A stretch of 64,000 nucleotides of DNA. Origin: Paraburkholderia acidisoli. GTDB lineage: Bacteria; Pseudomonadota; Gammaproteobacteria; Burkholderiales; Burkholderiaceae. Position 1 is the stretch's first letter; each line of letters opens with the position of its first letter. Under the pieces are notes generated by a model, which had not been told where the DNA came from, made no database searches, and saw only the letters and a list, made by a program, of their open reading frames with translations. The translations under genes and the position numbers were made by a program. Shown one piece after another: positions 1 through 8,243 of this stretch. Location of the stretch: contig NZ_CP046916.1 in the NCBI RefSeq assembly GCF_009789675.1, positions 372,001 through 436,000 on the forward strand, written 5' to 3'.

Positions 1-501
1 ACGCGCGACGGCAAGGACGGTGTGCAGGCTTACCTCACGAACACCACGAACCTGCCGATCGAGGCGATCGAAACCGAGTATCCGCTGCTGATCGAAGGCT
101 ATGCGCTGATCGAGGATTCGGCGGGCGCGGGCCGTCAGCGCGGCGGTCTGGGCATTCGTCGCGTGGTGCGACCGCTGGGCCACGTGGCGATGTTCAGCGG
201 CGCGGGCGAGCGTTTCGTGCGCGCGGCGTGGGGTCTCGCGGGCGGCCAGTCGGGCGCGCCCGGCCGCTTCATGCTGCGCAACGACGACGGCACGGTGGAA
301 GCCCTGCCGACCAAGCCGGGCATGACGCCCGTGCGCGCCGACCAGCAGCTCGTCATCGAAACGCCGGGCGGCGGCGGCTACGGCGCCCCCGCCGAGCGCG
401 ATCCGGCGCGCGTCGAGATCGACCGGCAGAGCGGGGCCTTCGGCGCCGCGTATCTGAACCGCAACTACGTGACGCACGGCGTCGAGGAGTTGTCGTCATG
501 A
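1..501 (+). CDS. Hydantoinase B / oxoprolinase family protein, C-terminal part
   Basis: This is the 3' end of a gene that begins before the window; the reading frame is open from base 1 and ends at the TGA at 499-501, giving about 166 residues. The stretch TNTTNLPIEAIE followed by a Gly/Arg-rich GRQRGGLGIRR segment and a late GGGGYG motif is characteristic of the HyuB (B subunit) family, which together with HyuA performs ATP-dependent opening of 5-membered cyclic amides such as 5-oxoproline or N-methylhydantoin. The stop codon overlaps the next start (ATGA), so it is translationally coupled to a TRAP transporter. The true substrate cannot be told from this fragment. Confidence 0.85.
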   Translation, partial: TRDGKDGVQAYLTNTTNLPIEAIETEYPLLIEGYALIEDSAGAGRQRGGLGIRRVVRPLGHVAMFSGAGERFVRAAWGLAGGQSGAPGRFMLRNDDGTVEALPTKPGMTPVRADQQLVIETPGGGGYGAPAERDPARVEIDRQSGAFGAAYLNRNYVTHGVEELSS

Positions 502-1124
502 GTCTCGCCCGCATGCCTCGCGTACTGCGATCGATTCTTCGTGTCACCCAGGCCACGCGGCGCGGTCTGGGGCGGCTTTCCAGCTGGATGAACGCCGCCG
601 CGGGATGGAGTTATCTCGCGGTCGCGCTGTTCGTCACCTGCGACGTGGTTTCGCGGAAAGTCTTCGGCTTCAGTTCGGGCAGCACGACGCAGATCGCCGG
701 CTACGTGCTCGCATGCGGGATCACCTGGGGGCTCGCTCACACGATGTACGAACGCGCGCATATCCGCATCGACATTCTGGTGATGCGCCTGCCGTTGCGC
801 GTGCGGCAATACATGCACGTCATCGCGCTCACGCTGCTGCTCGTGTTCATCGGCTTTCTCGCGTATTCGGGCGTGAATCTGTCGTCCGATTCGGCGATGT
901 TCCAGTCCACCGACCTGAGCGCGCTCGCCATGCCGCTCGTCATTCCGCAATCCATCTGGACCTTCGGTCTCGCGTTCTTCACCGTCGTGCTCGCAACGAT
1001 GCTGGTCGAGACGCTGGTGCTGCTGCTGCTCGGCGAGGCGCGCGCGATCGACGCGCTGCTCGCCCACGACGAAGCCGAAGCCGAACAACACGAAATGCCA
1101 ACCGGGGAGCGCGCCGCATCATGA
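498..1124 (+). CDS. TRAP transporter small permease (DctQ family)
   Basis: The 208-residue product has four hydrophobic segments (around residues 35-55, 68-85, 110-130 and 150-180), the size and topology of the DctQ subunit that bridges the binding protein and the large permease in tripartite ATP-independent periplasmic transporters. The ATG at 498 overlaps the upstream TGA, and the gene's own TGA overlaps the ATG of the large permease, so three genes are coupled. The basic N-terminal leader (about 30 residues) is slightly longer than usual. It works in the inner membrane. The family call is firm because of the partner genes; the substrate is inferred from context only. Confidence 0.88.
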   Translation: MSLARMPRVLRSILRVTQATRRGLGRLSSWMNAAAGWSYLAVALFVTCDVVSRKVFGFSSGSTTQIAGYVLACGITWGLAHTMYERAHIRIDILVMRLPLRVRQYMHVIALTLLLVFIGFLAYSGVNLSSDSAMFQSTDLSALAMPLVIPQSIWTFGLAFFTVVLATMLVETLVLLLLGEARAIDALLAHDEAEAEQHEMPTGERAAS

Positions 1125-2494
1125 TCGTCGTTATCTTTTTGCTCGTCATGCTGGGCGTGATGGGCGGCCTCGCCCTGACCGGCCATGCCGCCACGGACCT
1201 GCCGTTGCCCGCGATCTTCTCGCTGATCGGCATCTTCGCGTTTCTGTTCACCGCGGGTGTGTATATCGCCGCCACGCTGGCCATTCTCGGCCTGCTCGCG
1301 GGCTTCGTATTTTCCACCCGGCCGTTCTGGCTCGCCATCGGTCCGACCGCCTGGAACACGAGTTCGAACTACGTGCTGATCGCGGTGCCGCTGTTCCTGC
1401 TAATGGGCGAGATTCTGCTGCGCTCGGGGGTTTCGGAGCGGCTGTATAAAACGCTCGGCATGTGGGTCACGCGTCTGCCGGGCGGCTTGCTGCACGCGAA
1501 CATCGTCTCCTCGGGCGTGTTCGCCACCGTGTGCGGCTCGAGCATCGCCACGGCGGCCACCATGGGCTCGGTCGCGCTGCCGTACTTCGAGCGCACGAAG
1601 TACGACAAGAAGATGGTGCTCGGTTCGCTGGCGGCGGGCGGCGCGCTCGGCAATCTGTTTCCGCCCGGCATCACGCTCATCATTTACGGACTGCTAACAG
1701 AAACCTCGGTGGGCAAGCTGTATCTCGCCTCGCTGCTGCCGGGCATCATGGTGATGCTGCTGTGCATGGCCGTGGTGGTGGCTTACGGCCTGCGCAACAA
1801 GCGCCTGATCATCGAAAAGGGCGTGCCGCTGCGCGAACGGCTGATGGCGCTGGTGCACCTGCTGCCCGCCGTGGTGCTGATCGCGCTGGTGCTCGGCTCG
1901 ATCTACGGCGGCCTCGCCACGCCCACGGAAGCGGCGGCGCTCGGCGTGGTGGGCGCGGCCGTGTTCGCGGCGCTCAACCGCACGCTCTCGCTGAAGATGC
2001 TGCATGCCTGCGCCGTTTCCACGGCGCGCAAGACCGCGATGATCGGCCTGATCCTGCTCGGCGCGTTCCTGCTCAGCTACATCCTCACGAGCCTGCGTCT
2101 GCCGCAGATCATGACCGCGTTCGTGGCGGGGCTGCCGCTGCCCGCGTGGGCGGTGATGAGCATGATCATCCTGTTCTACTTCGCGCTCGGCACCTTCATG
2201 GAAGGCTTCGCGATGGTCATCACCACCATTCCCGTGGTGTTTCCCATCGTCAAGACGCTCGGCTACGACCCGTTGTGGTTCGGCGTGATCGTCACGCTGT
2301 TGATCGAAGCCACGCTCATCACGCCGCCCGAAGGCACCATCCTGTACATCCTGCAAGGGCTGCGGCCCACGCCCGGTCCGATCAGCGACGTGTTCGCGGG
2401 CGTCACCAAATTCGTTGTCATGTACCTGCTCGCCGTTGCGGTCCTGATGGTTTTTCCGCAGATCGCGCTCTGGCTTCCCAACGTCCTCAATTAA
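1121..2494 (+). CDS. TRAP transporter large permease (DctM family)
   Basis: This 457-residue integral membrane protein is the ion-coupled permease of a TRAP system. It is strongly hydrophobic throughout with about 12 membrane segments and contains the family motif PPGITLIIYGLLTETSVGKL (near residues 182-201) and a second inverted-repeat copy near TPPEGTILYILQG close to the C terminus. It starts at an ATG overlapping the DctQ stop. With the DctP protein at 4704 it makes a complete transporter, although the binding protein is separated from the permease by two peptidase-like genes. This arrangement suggests that the imported compound is the substrate of the interleaved hydrolases. Confidence 0.92.
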   Translation: MIVVIFLLVMLGVMGGLALTGHAATDLPLPAIFSLIGIFAFLFTAGVYIAATLAILGLLAGFVFSTRPFWLAIGPTAWNTSSNYVLIAVPLFLLMGEILLRSGVSERLYKTLGMWVTRLPGGLLHANIVSSGVFATVCGSSIATAATMGSVALPYFERTKYDKKMVLGSLAAGGALGNLFPPGITLIIYGLLTETSVGKLYLASLLPGIMVMLLCMAVVVAYGLRNKRLIIEKGVPLRERLMALVHLLPAVVLIALVLGSIYGGLATPTEAAALGVVGAAVFAALNRTLSLKMLHACAVSTARKTAMIGLILLGAFLLSYILTSLRLPQIMTAFVAGLPLPAWAVMSMIILFYFALGTFMEGFAMVITTIPVVFPIVKTLGYDPLWFGVIVTLLIEATLITPPEGTILYILQGLRPTPGPISDVFAGVTKFVVMYLLAVAVLMVFPQIALWLPNVLN

Positions 2495-2503
2495 GGAATG
2501 CTG

Positions 2504-3520
2504 ATGTCTGAAACCGCTCTTTCCCGCCGGACCGTGCCCGTTGTCGATACGCTCGGCGGCACGATCGCCACGTTGAATCCGCCGCGCAGCAGGCCCACCG
2601 CTTACGGCCAGAAGCTGATGGACGCGGGCATCGACGCGATCGTCGTGACGATGGGCCTCTACGCCCGCGACATTCGCCCCATTCTGCGCGAGTTCTTCGA
2701 CTGGACCTGCCTGTTCGAGCAGATGCCCACGCGCGTGAAACACGTGCGCACGGCCGCGGATCTGCGCGACGCGTGCGCGACGGGACGGATCGGCGTGATT
2801 CTCGGTGTGCAGGGTTTGCACTTCATCGAAGAAGACACGGTGTTCATTCCGATCCTCGCGCAACTCGGCCTGCGCGTCGCGGCGCTCGCCTATAACGAGC
2901 AGACGCAGTTCGGCGCGGGTTGCATGGAGCGCGTCGACTCCGGCCTCACGCTGCTCGGCCAGCGCGCGGTGGAGGAAATGAATCGCAGCGGCATTCTCGT
3001 CGACGTCACGCACGCCGGTTATCGCACCTCGCTCGACATCATCGAAACGAGCACGCAGCCGGTTATCGCCACGCATTCGAACGCCTACAGCGTGACGCCG
3101 AGCGTGCGCAACCTGAAGGACGACCAGATCAAGGCGATCGCCGAATCGGGCGGCATGGTCAGCGTCTCGCCGTATTCGCCGTTCTGCGCGCAGCCGGACA
3201 AGCCGCGCCCCGACGTGGAAGCATTCCTCGACCATCTCTGCTACGTGGCCGAACTGGTCGGACCGCAGCACGTGGGCGTGGGCACGGACTTTTTCCCGCA
3301 CACCAAGGTCAAGTGGGAAAACAGCACGGGCCGCATGTACAAGGGCATGACGGGGCGTTTCAAGTTCGAGGACCTCTATGCCGAAGGTCTCGAAGACCAC
3401 GAGCAATTCCCGGCGATCCCGGCGGGTCTCGAGCGCCGCGGGTTCAGCGCGGCCGATATCGATGCGATTCTCGGCGGTAACGCGATGCGCGTGTTCGAAG
3501 CCGTCTGGAAGGAGAACTGA
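2504..3520 (+). CDS. Peptidase M19 (renal dipeptidase) family protein with altered metal site
   Basis: The 338-residue TIM-barrel protein matches family M19 in the VDVTHAG (His170), ATHSN (His191) and GVGTDFF (Asp262) motifs, which hold the second metal and the catalytic acid. The first metal site is changed: the usual HxD near the N terminus reads DTLGG (Leu17, Gly19) and the bridging Glu in GVEG is Gln103. This predicts a mononuclear or non-hydrolytic enzyme. I chose ATG 2504 over ATG 2498 because AAGGA at 2493-2497 is properly spaced only from the second. No signal peptide is visible. It sits 9 bp behind dctM in the TRAP operon. Confidence 0.8.
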   Translation: MSETALSRRTVPVVDTLGGTIATLNPPRSRPTAYGQKLMDAGIDAIVVTMGLYARDIRPILREFFDWTCLFEQMPTRVKHVRTAADLRDACATGRIGVILGVQGLHFIEEDTVFIPILAQLGLRVAALAYNEQTQFGAGCMERVDSGLTLLGQRAVEEMNRSGILVDVTHAGYRTSLDIIETSTQPVIATHSNAYSVTPSVRNLKDDQIKAIAESGGMVSVSPYSPFCAQPDKPRPDVEAFLDHLCYVAELVGPQHVGVGTDFFPHTKVKWENSTGRMYKGMTGRFKFEDLYAEGLEDHEQFPAIPAGLERRGFSAADIDAILGGNAMRVFEAVWKEN

Positions 3521-3522
3521 TC

Positions 3523-4653
3523 ATGCTGGCCAATCTTGCGCGCGCCCGCGCGGTGATGACGGAGCAGGGCCTCGACGCCATCGTGCTGGCGCAGCCCAAC
3601 AACTTCGTCTACGCAACCGACTTTCCCGTGCCCAGCACGTTCTCGTTCATCGACCGCCCGTTTCTCGCGCTGCTGTTTCGCGATCCGTCGATCGAACCGG
3701 TGGCCATCGTGCCGGGCTGGGACTTGCCCGATTTCCGCCGCCGCAGCTGGATGAAGAAGGTGATCGGCTACGCGGAATTCCGCACCGACCGCGACGTGGA
3801 CCTGATGCCCAACTGGCGCGCCGCGCTCAAGGCGTGCCTGACGAGCCTGAACGGCGTGGTGCGCGTGGGCGTGGAAGAGCGTTATCTGCCGAAATGGATT
3901 CTCGAAGCGCTGATGGAAGACGTGCCCGGCATGACGCTCGTCGATTCCACCGCCATCGTGCGTTCGATCCGCTCCGTCAAAACGCCCGAGGAAATTCGCC
4001 GCTTGCACAAGGCCGCCGAGATCATGGAGCGCGCCGTGGAGGTCATGCTGGCGAGCGCCGAGGACGGCATTACCGAACGCGAACTGGGCACGATCTACGC
4101 CACCGAGGTCTCGCGCCAGGGTGGCGAGAACATCGCGAACTTCGTGCTCGGTTTCGGCGCGGACAGCGGCTTTTCGCACTGCATTCCGGGTGACAGGCGT
4201 CTCGCGCCGGGCGACGTGATTCGCTTCGATCTGGGCGCGCGCTACATGGGCTATCACGCGGACACGGCGGTGTCGCGCTTCTGGCGCCGCGCGGGCGATC
4301 GCGAGCAGGTGCTGTACGCGGCCATGCTCGACTCGCAGCGCGAAGCCGCCGCGATGCTGCGCCCGGGCGTGCGCGTGGCCGATATCTATCGCAAGGCCAT
4401 CGAGGTCGCGCGCCGCAGCATCCCCGACTTCCGCATGGAACACGTGGGGCACGGGATTGGCGTGGAGCATCACGAGAGCCCGGCCTTCACGGCATCGAGC
4501 AACGTGGCGCTCGAAGCCGACATGGTCATCAATGTCGAAACGCTGTACCTCGACCCCGTATGCGGCGGATTCGGTATCGAAGATACCTATCTGATTACGG
4601 AGTCGGGCGCGGATCAATGGACGCATTTCGACCGCGCAATCTGTCTTGGCTGA
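3523..4653 (+). CDS. M24 family metallopeptidase (Xaa-Pro aminopeptidase / creatinase-like)
   Basis: The 376-residue protein has the two-domain creatinase fold: an N-terminal domain (about 1-140) and a C-terminal pita-bread domain. All five metal ligands of the family can be read: Asp236 (RFDLGA), Asp247 (HADTAVSRF), His310 (GHGIG), Glu339 (INVETLYL) and Glu353 (GIEDTYLI), so it should be an active dinuclear metal hydrolase. It starts 2 bp after the preceding stop and is cytoplasmic (no signal peptide). Members cleave Xaa-Pro bonds or related C-N bonds such as creatine; the exact substrate is unknown, but the operon suggests a small amide or peptide imported by the TRAP system. Confidence 0.86.
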   Translation: MLANLARARAVMTEQGLDAIVLAQPNNFVYATDFPVPSTFSFIDRPFLALLFRDPSIEPVAIVPGWDLPDFRRRSWMKKVIGYAEFRTDRDVDLMPNWRAALKACLTSLNGVVRVGVEERYLPKWILEALMEDVPGMTLVDSTAIVRSIRSVKTPEEIRRLHKAAEIMERAVEVMLASAEDGITERELGTIYATEVSRQGGENIANFVLGFGADSGFSHCIPGDRRLAPGDVIRFDLGARYMGYHADTAVSRFWRRAGDREQVLYAAMLDSQREAAAMLRPGVRVADIYRKAIEVARRSIPDFRMEHVGHGIGVEHHESPAFTASSNVALEADMVINVETLYLDPVCGGFGIEDTYLITESGADQWTHFDRAICLG

Positions 4654-4703
4654 GGCTTCGGCTGCCGCTTATTTCTTCCTCACGATACGAAGGATGGCCC
4701 GCA

Positions 4704-5783
4704 ATGCGTAGCAAACTTACTCTGATCACGGCGCTGCTCGCCACGTGTTTCGCGTTCACGATTCAAACGGCGTCGGCTGCCGATCCCGCGCTCGCCGCTG
4801 GCGGCGACAAGGTGCAGATCACGTCGATCACGCAGTCGCTGCCGAGCCTGCCGCAATACACGCAGGTCGAAATGCCGATCTACAAGAAGGTGCCGGCATG
4901 GAGCCACGGCCGCGTGACGTTCCAGCCGAGCACGTGGGCCGAGTCCAGCGTGAACGGCTCGGACATCCTGCGCCTGATTCGCGAAGGACAGGCCGAGATC
5001 GGCGCGGCGCCGTTCGCGACTGTCTCCGGCGATCTGCCGTTTCTCGAAGTGGTCGACCTTGCCGGCGCGAGCCCGACCATCGAAATGGCGCACAAGATCA
5101 CCGATGCCGTGATTCCGCAGGCGAACAAACAGCTGGAACGGTTCGGCGTACGAATCATCGGCAGCTATCCGTTTCCGGCCAACGTGCTGTTCTGCCGTCA
5201 GCCCGTCAAGAATCTCGAAGACCTGAAGGCGCGCAAGGTGCGCACGTTCGGTCCTTCGCAGAACGATCTGGTGAGCCAGCTGGGCGCGCAGTCGGTCAGC
5301 ATCGGCTTTCCGGAGGTGTATCCGGCGCTCTCCACGGGCGTGGCGGACTGTGCGATCACGGCGGCGCTTTCGGCCAATGCGGCGAAGTGGCCGGAAGTCA
5401 CGCGTGCGATGTACGACCTGCCGATTTCGTGGGGCACGGGCGGCTATTTCGTGAATCTGCGCTGGTGGAACGGCCTGAAGCCGGAAGTGCGCTCGTTCCT
5501 CGAAGCGGTTTATGCGCAGATCACGGAACAGGAATGGAAGCTGGGCGCGGACGGCACGAAGGCCGGCATTGCCTGCAATATCGGCGACGCGAAGGGTTGC
5601 CATCTCGGCACGCTGGTGACGAACAACCCGATGACGGTCGTGGAGCCGAGCGCCGAAGACAAGGCCAAGCTGCAGAACATTCTGCGCACGGTGATCGTGC
5701 CGCGCTGGGCGAAGCGTTGCGGCTCGGCGTGCAGCGCCGCGTTTAACGAATCGGTGGCGCCGGTCGTCGGTTTCAAGATTTGA
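4704..5783 (+). CDS. TRAP transporter substrate-binding protein (DctP family)
   Basis: The 359-residue product begins with a clear Sec signal peptide (MRSKLT, hydrophobic core, TASA-AD cleavage near residue 24) and continues as a DctP-type periplasmic solute receptor; the conserved Arg that clamps a substrate carboxylate is likely in LKARKVRTFG. The ATG at 4704 follows AAGGA at 4689-4693. Two cysteine pairs near the C terminus (CNIGDAKGC and CGSAC) probably form disulfides, which is uncommon for the family. It completes the transporter encoded at 498-2494. DctP receptors mostly bind organic acids, in line with an amino-acid-derived or oxoproline-like ligand. Confidence 0.88.
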   Translation: MRSKLTLITALLATCFAFTIQTASAADPALAAGGDKVQITSITQSLPSLPQYTQVEMPIYKKVPAWSHGRVTFQPSTWAESSVNGSDILRLIREGQAEIGAAPFATVSGDLPFLEVVDLAGASPTIEMAHKITDAVIPQANKQLERFGVRIIGSYPFPANVLFCRQPVKNLEDLKARKVRTFGPSQNDLVSQLGAQSVSIGFPEVYPALSTGVADCAITAALSANAAKWPEVTRAMYDLPISWGTGGYFVNLRWWNGLKPEVRSFLEAVYAQITEQEWKLGADGTKAGIACNIGDAKGCHLGTLVTNNPMTVVEPSAEDKAKLQNILRTVIVPRWAKRCGSACSAAFNESVAPVVGFKI

Positions 5784-5796
5784 TGCGTAGTGCGAA

Positions 5797-6855
5797 ATGG
5801 AAAGGAACATGACGACGAATACGGATAGCGGATTTTTGGACGCGGCGGTGGGCGAGGCGATCGACAGCCTGATTCAGGTCGAGATGCGCTTTGCCTCGGG
5901 ACTGCCGCGCGGGGTGATTCACCGGCTCTACGACGCGGCGCGCGACTGGCAGCAAGCGCCGCTCACGCTGCTGGCCGCACGTGCGCTGCTGGAGCGCGTG
6001 GGCAAGGGCGACCGCGTGCTGATCGTGACGGGCGCGGGCGCGCCGCCGTGGCTGCCGCACGGCGAAACCGACGGCCCGCTGGGCGCCGCCGCGTTGGCGC
6101 GCGCGCTGGATCTGGGTGTGGGCGCGAAGCCCATCCTGGTGTCCGAGGCGCGCAACCTGCCGGCCATCGTGGCGAGCACGGAAGCGGCGGGTCTGGCCGT
6201 GGTCACGCCCGAGGTGTTCGACGCGCGCGGCGCGTGTGCGACCACCGAAGTCTTCACGCTGGGCGAGAACGGTCCCGCCGACGCGCGCGCGCTGCTGGAA
6301 CGGCACAAGCCGACCGCGGTGATCTTCGTGGAGAAGGGCGGCCCGAACAAGCACGGCGTGTTCCACACGATCACGGGCAGCGGCCGCAGCCGCGAAGTAA
6401 TGGCGAGCGCGGATGCGCTGGCCGACGCGGCGCGCGCCGCCGGCGTGCTGACCATCGGCATCGGCGACGGCGGCAACGAGATCGGTTTCGGCAAGATCGC
6501 GGACAAGGTCGCCGAGATCCAGCTGTTCGGCCGCAAATGTGCGTGCCCGTGCGAAGGCGGCGTGGCCACGGTCGTGGAAACGGACATCCTCGTGGTGGCC
6601 GCCATCTCGAACTGGGGCGCGTATGGCGTGGTCGCGGCGCTGGCAATCGCGCTGGGCCGCTCCGACGTGCTGCACAGTACCGCCGACGAAGCGCGCATGC
6701 TCGAATACTGCGTGCGCCTGGGCGCGGTGGACGGCATTCTCGCGCGCCCGATCATGGGCGTGGACGGCACGAACGCGGCGTCGCAGGAAGCGTTGATCGT
6801 GCTGTTGCACAACCTGGTCGCCAATGCGATCGGGCATCAGAACCGGCCGTTCTGA
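5797..6855 (+). CDS. DUF4392 protein, D-glutamate cyclase-like
   Basis: The 352-residue protein carries the DUF4392 hallmark GIGDGGNEIGFGKI (about residues 223-236), a Cys-containing RKCACPCEGG segment, and the GAGAPPWLPHGETDGPLG motif near residue 75. The family includes the C-terminal domain of mammalian D-glutamate cyclase, which interconverts D-glutamate and 5-oxo-D-proline. The neighbouring oxoprolinase-type subunit and TRAP transporter make a 5-oxoproline or D-glutamate link attractive, but this is inference. Start is uncertain: ATG 5797 has little Shine-Dalgarno signal, while ATG 5809 follows GAAAGGA closely. It is the last gene before a strong terminator. Confidence 0.75.
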   Translation: MERNMTTNTDSGFLDAAVGEAIDSLIQVEMRFASGLPRGVIHRLYDAARDWQQAPLTLLAARALLERVGKGDRVLIVTGAGAPPWLPHGETDGPLGAAALARALDLGVGAKPILVSEARNLPAIVASTEAAGLAVVTPEVFDARGACATTEVFTLGENGPADARALLERHKPTAVIFVEKGGPNKHGVFHTITGSGRSREVMASADALADAARAAGVLTIGIGDGGNEIGFGKIADKVAEIQLFGRKCACPCEGGVATVVETDILVVAAISNWGAYGVVAALAIALGRSDVLHSTADEARMLEYCVRLGAVDGILARPIMGVDGTNAASQEALIVLLHNLVANAIGHQNRPF

Positions 6856-6881
6856 TGCGCTAACGCCGGTCGTTTCAAGCG

Positions 6882-6924
6882 GGACGTGCAGGCGCTTCTA
6901 CGGAAGCGGTTGCACGTCCTTTTG
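6882..6924 (+). terminator. Rho-independent terminator of the TRAP/peptidase operon
   Basis: A 17-bp stem with one mismatch (GGACGTGCA at 6882-6890 pairs with TGCACGTCC at 6911-6919, continued by GCGCTTC/GAAGCGG) closes a TACG tetraloop and is followed by TTTT at 6920-6923. It lies 27 bp after the DUF4392 stop and ends the operon. Confidence 0.85.
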
Positions 6925-7030
6925 GCGTTTACGGGTTTGCCAGCTTTAGCTCGTTAGTGCTGCCAGGTTTTGCCGATATCGTGCAGTGGGTCGATGTACG
7001 GCTTTGAGAACACCCTTGCAGTCGACCCAT

Positions 7031-7072
7031 AAAAAAATCGCCAGGCACCGGTTGCCCGGTGGCCTGGCGATT
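7031..7072 (-). terminator. Rho-independent terminator of the porin at 7092-8243
   Basis: Read on the minus strand, the stem ATCGCCAGGC-CACCGG pairs with CCGGT-GCCTGGCGAT around a short CAA-type loop and runs into seven T (the A-run 7031-7037 on the plus strand). One unpaired C bulges in the stem. It lies 20 bp past the porin stop codon. Confidence 0.85.
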
Positions 7073-7091
7073 CACTCGAAAGACTTGCCGA

Positions 7092-8243
7092 TCAGAACTT
7101 CACGCGCAGCGCCGCGACGGCGGCCGTTTCGTTCTTCGAACTCGACAGGCTGGTCGTGAAGATTTCCGCCTGCTTTGCCGCGCCGCCCGCACGCTGGTAG
7201 CTCACCGTGCCGATCAGGTCGGTACGCTTGCTGAGCGAATACACCACACCGGCATTGAGCTGGTTGTAGTGGCCATTCGTGCCGCCCGAGGTTTGCGAGG
7301 TCGTGTACGTATAGCCGATGCCCGCGAGCAGATCGGGCAGGAAGCGCTTGTCGATCACCACTTCGACGTTCTGCACGCGGCGGCCGGTCGAATCCTGATA
7401 CTTGAACAGCACGTTCGAGTAATTCATGGCGACGTTCGCGAAACCCAGATCGTAGCCGGCTGCGAACGCCACGGCGCGCTGCTGCGCGACGAGCGCATTG
7501 TTGTCGCTGCGCGTGAACGGCGAGGTGAAGCCGTACGAGTCGGAGATCGCGCCGTTGGTATTGGTCGTGGAGGCTGGGTTGTCGTTCTGCAGCATCGCCA
7601 CACCGAGGCGCAGCGGGCCGCGCTGGTAGCTTGCGCCCACGCTGTACGCGCGGTTGTCGGCGAAGCTCGTGGAATTGGAGAACGAGTATTGGCCGGCGAA
7701 CGAGAGACCGTGAATGTTCGGCGAGGCGTAGCGCACCGTGTTGTTCTGGCGCAGTGTGTCGAAGATGTTGTCCGAATCGCCGATATGCGCGGCGTAGAAG
7801 CTGGCAAAACGCGCCGCCGCTTCCGACCACACGAGTTGCTGCGCCATTTCGTCGTACTGACGGCCCATCGTGACCGTGCCGTACTTGTCGCTTTGCAGGC
7901 CGACCCACGACTGCCGGCCGAACAGCTTGCCGCCTTGCGCGAGCGCGCCCGAACCAATCGAGAAGCCGTTTTCGAGCGTGAAGATCGCGGCATAACCGCC
8001 GCCGAGATCTTCGCGACCCTTGAAGCCGAATCGGGCGGGATACGTCGGTCCGTTGACGAGCGAAACCAGCGATTTGCCGCCCTGGTTCGACGTATAGCCG
8101 ATCCCGACGGAAATCACCCCGTACAACGTCACGCTGCTCTGCGCATGGGCGGCGAGCGGCGCCAGCGAGAGGCAAGCCGCGGCCAGCAGAAGGGACCGTT
8201 TGGGTGCGAGAGTGCCTGTGGCCTTCAATCTTCGAGTCTTCAT
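7092..8243 (-). CDS. Outer-membrane porin (Burkholderia general porin family)
   Basis: The 383-residue protein has a signal peptide ending LAAHAQ, the porin start QSSVTLYGVISVGIGY, the REDLGGGYAAIFTLENGF motif of strand 2-3, and a C-terminal Phe (LRVKF) needed for BAM-dependent insertion. These mark a trimeric 16-stranded gram-negative porin for passive diffusion of small hydrophilic solutes. I start at MKTRRLK (8241-8243) rather than an open upstream extension because the signal peptide begins there. The gene is monocistronic with its own terminator, convergent with the TRAP operon, and may supply its outer-membrane entry route; that link is by position only. Confidence 0.92.
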   Translation of the reverse strand: MKTRRLKATGTLAPKRSLLLAAACLSLAPLAAHAQSSVTLYGVISVGIGYTSNQGGKSLVSLVNGPTYPARFGFKGREDLGGGYAAIFTLENGFSIGSGALAQGGKLFGRQSWVGLQSDKYGTVTMGRQYDEMAQQLVWSEAAARFASFYAAHIGDSDNIFDTLRQNNTVRYASPNIHGLSFAGQYSFSNSTSFADNRAYSVGASYQRGPLRLGVAMLQNDNPASTTNTNGAISDSYGFTSPFTRSDNNALVAQQRAVAFAAGYDLGFANVAMNYSNVLFKYQDSTGRRVQNVEVVIDKRFLPDLLAGIGYTYTTSQTSGGTNGHYNQLNAGVVYSLSKRTDLIGTVSYQRAGGAAKQAEIFTTSLSSSKNETAAVAALRVKF

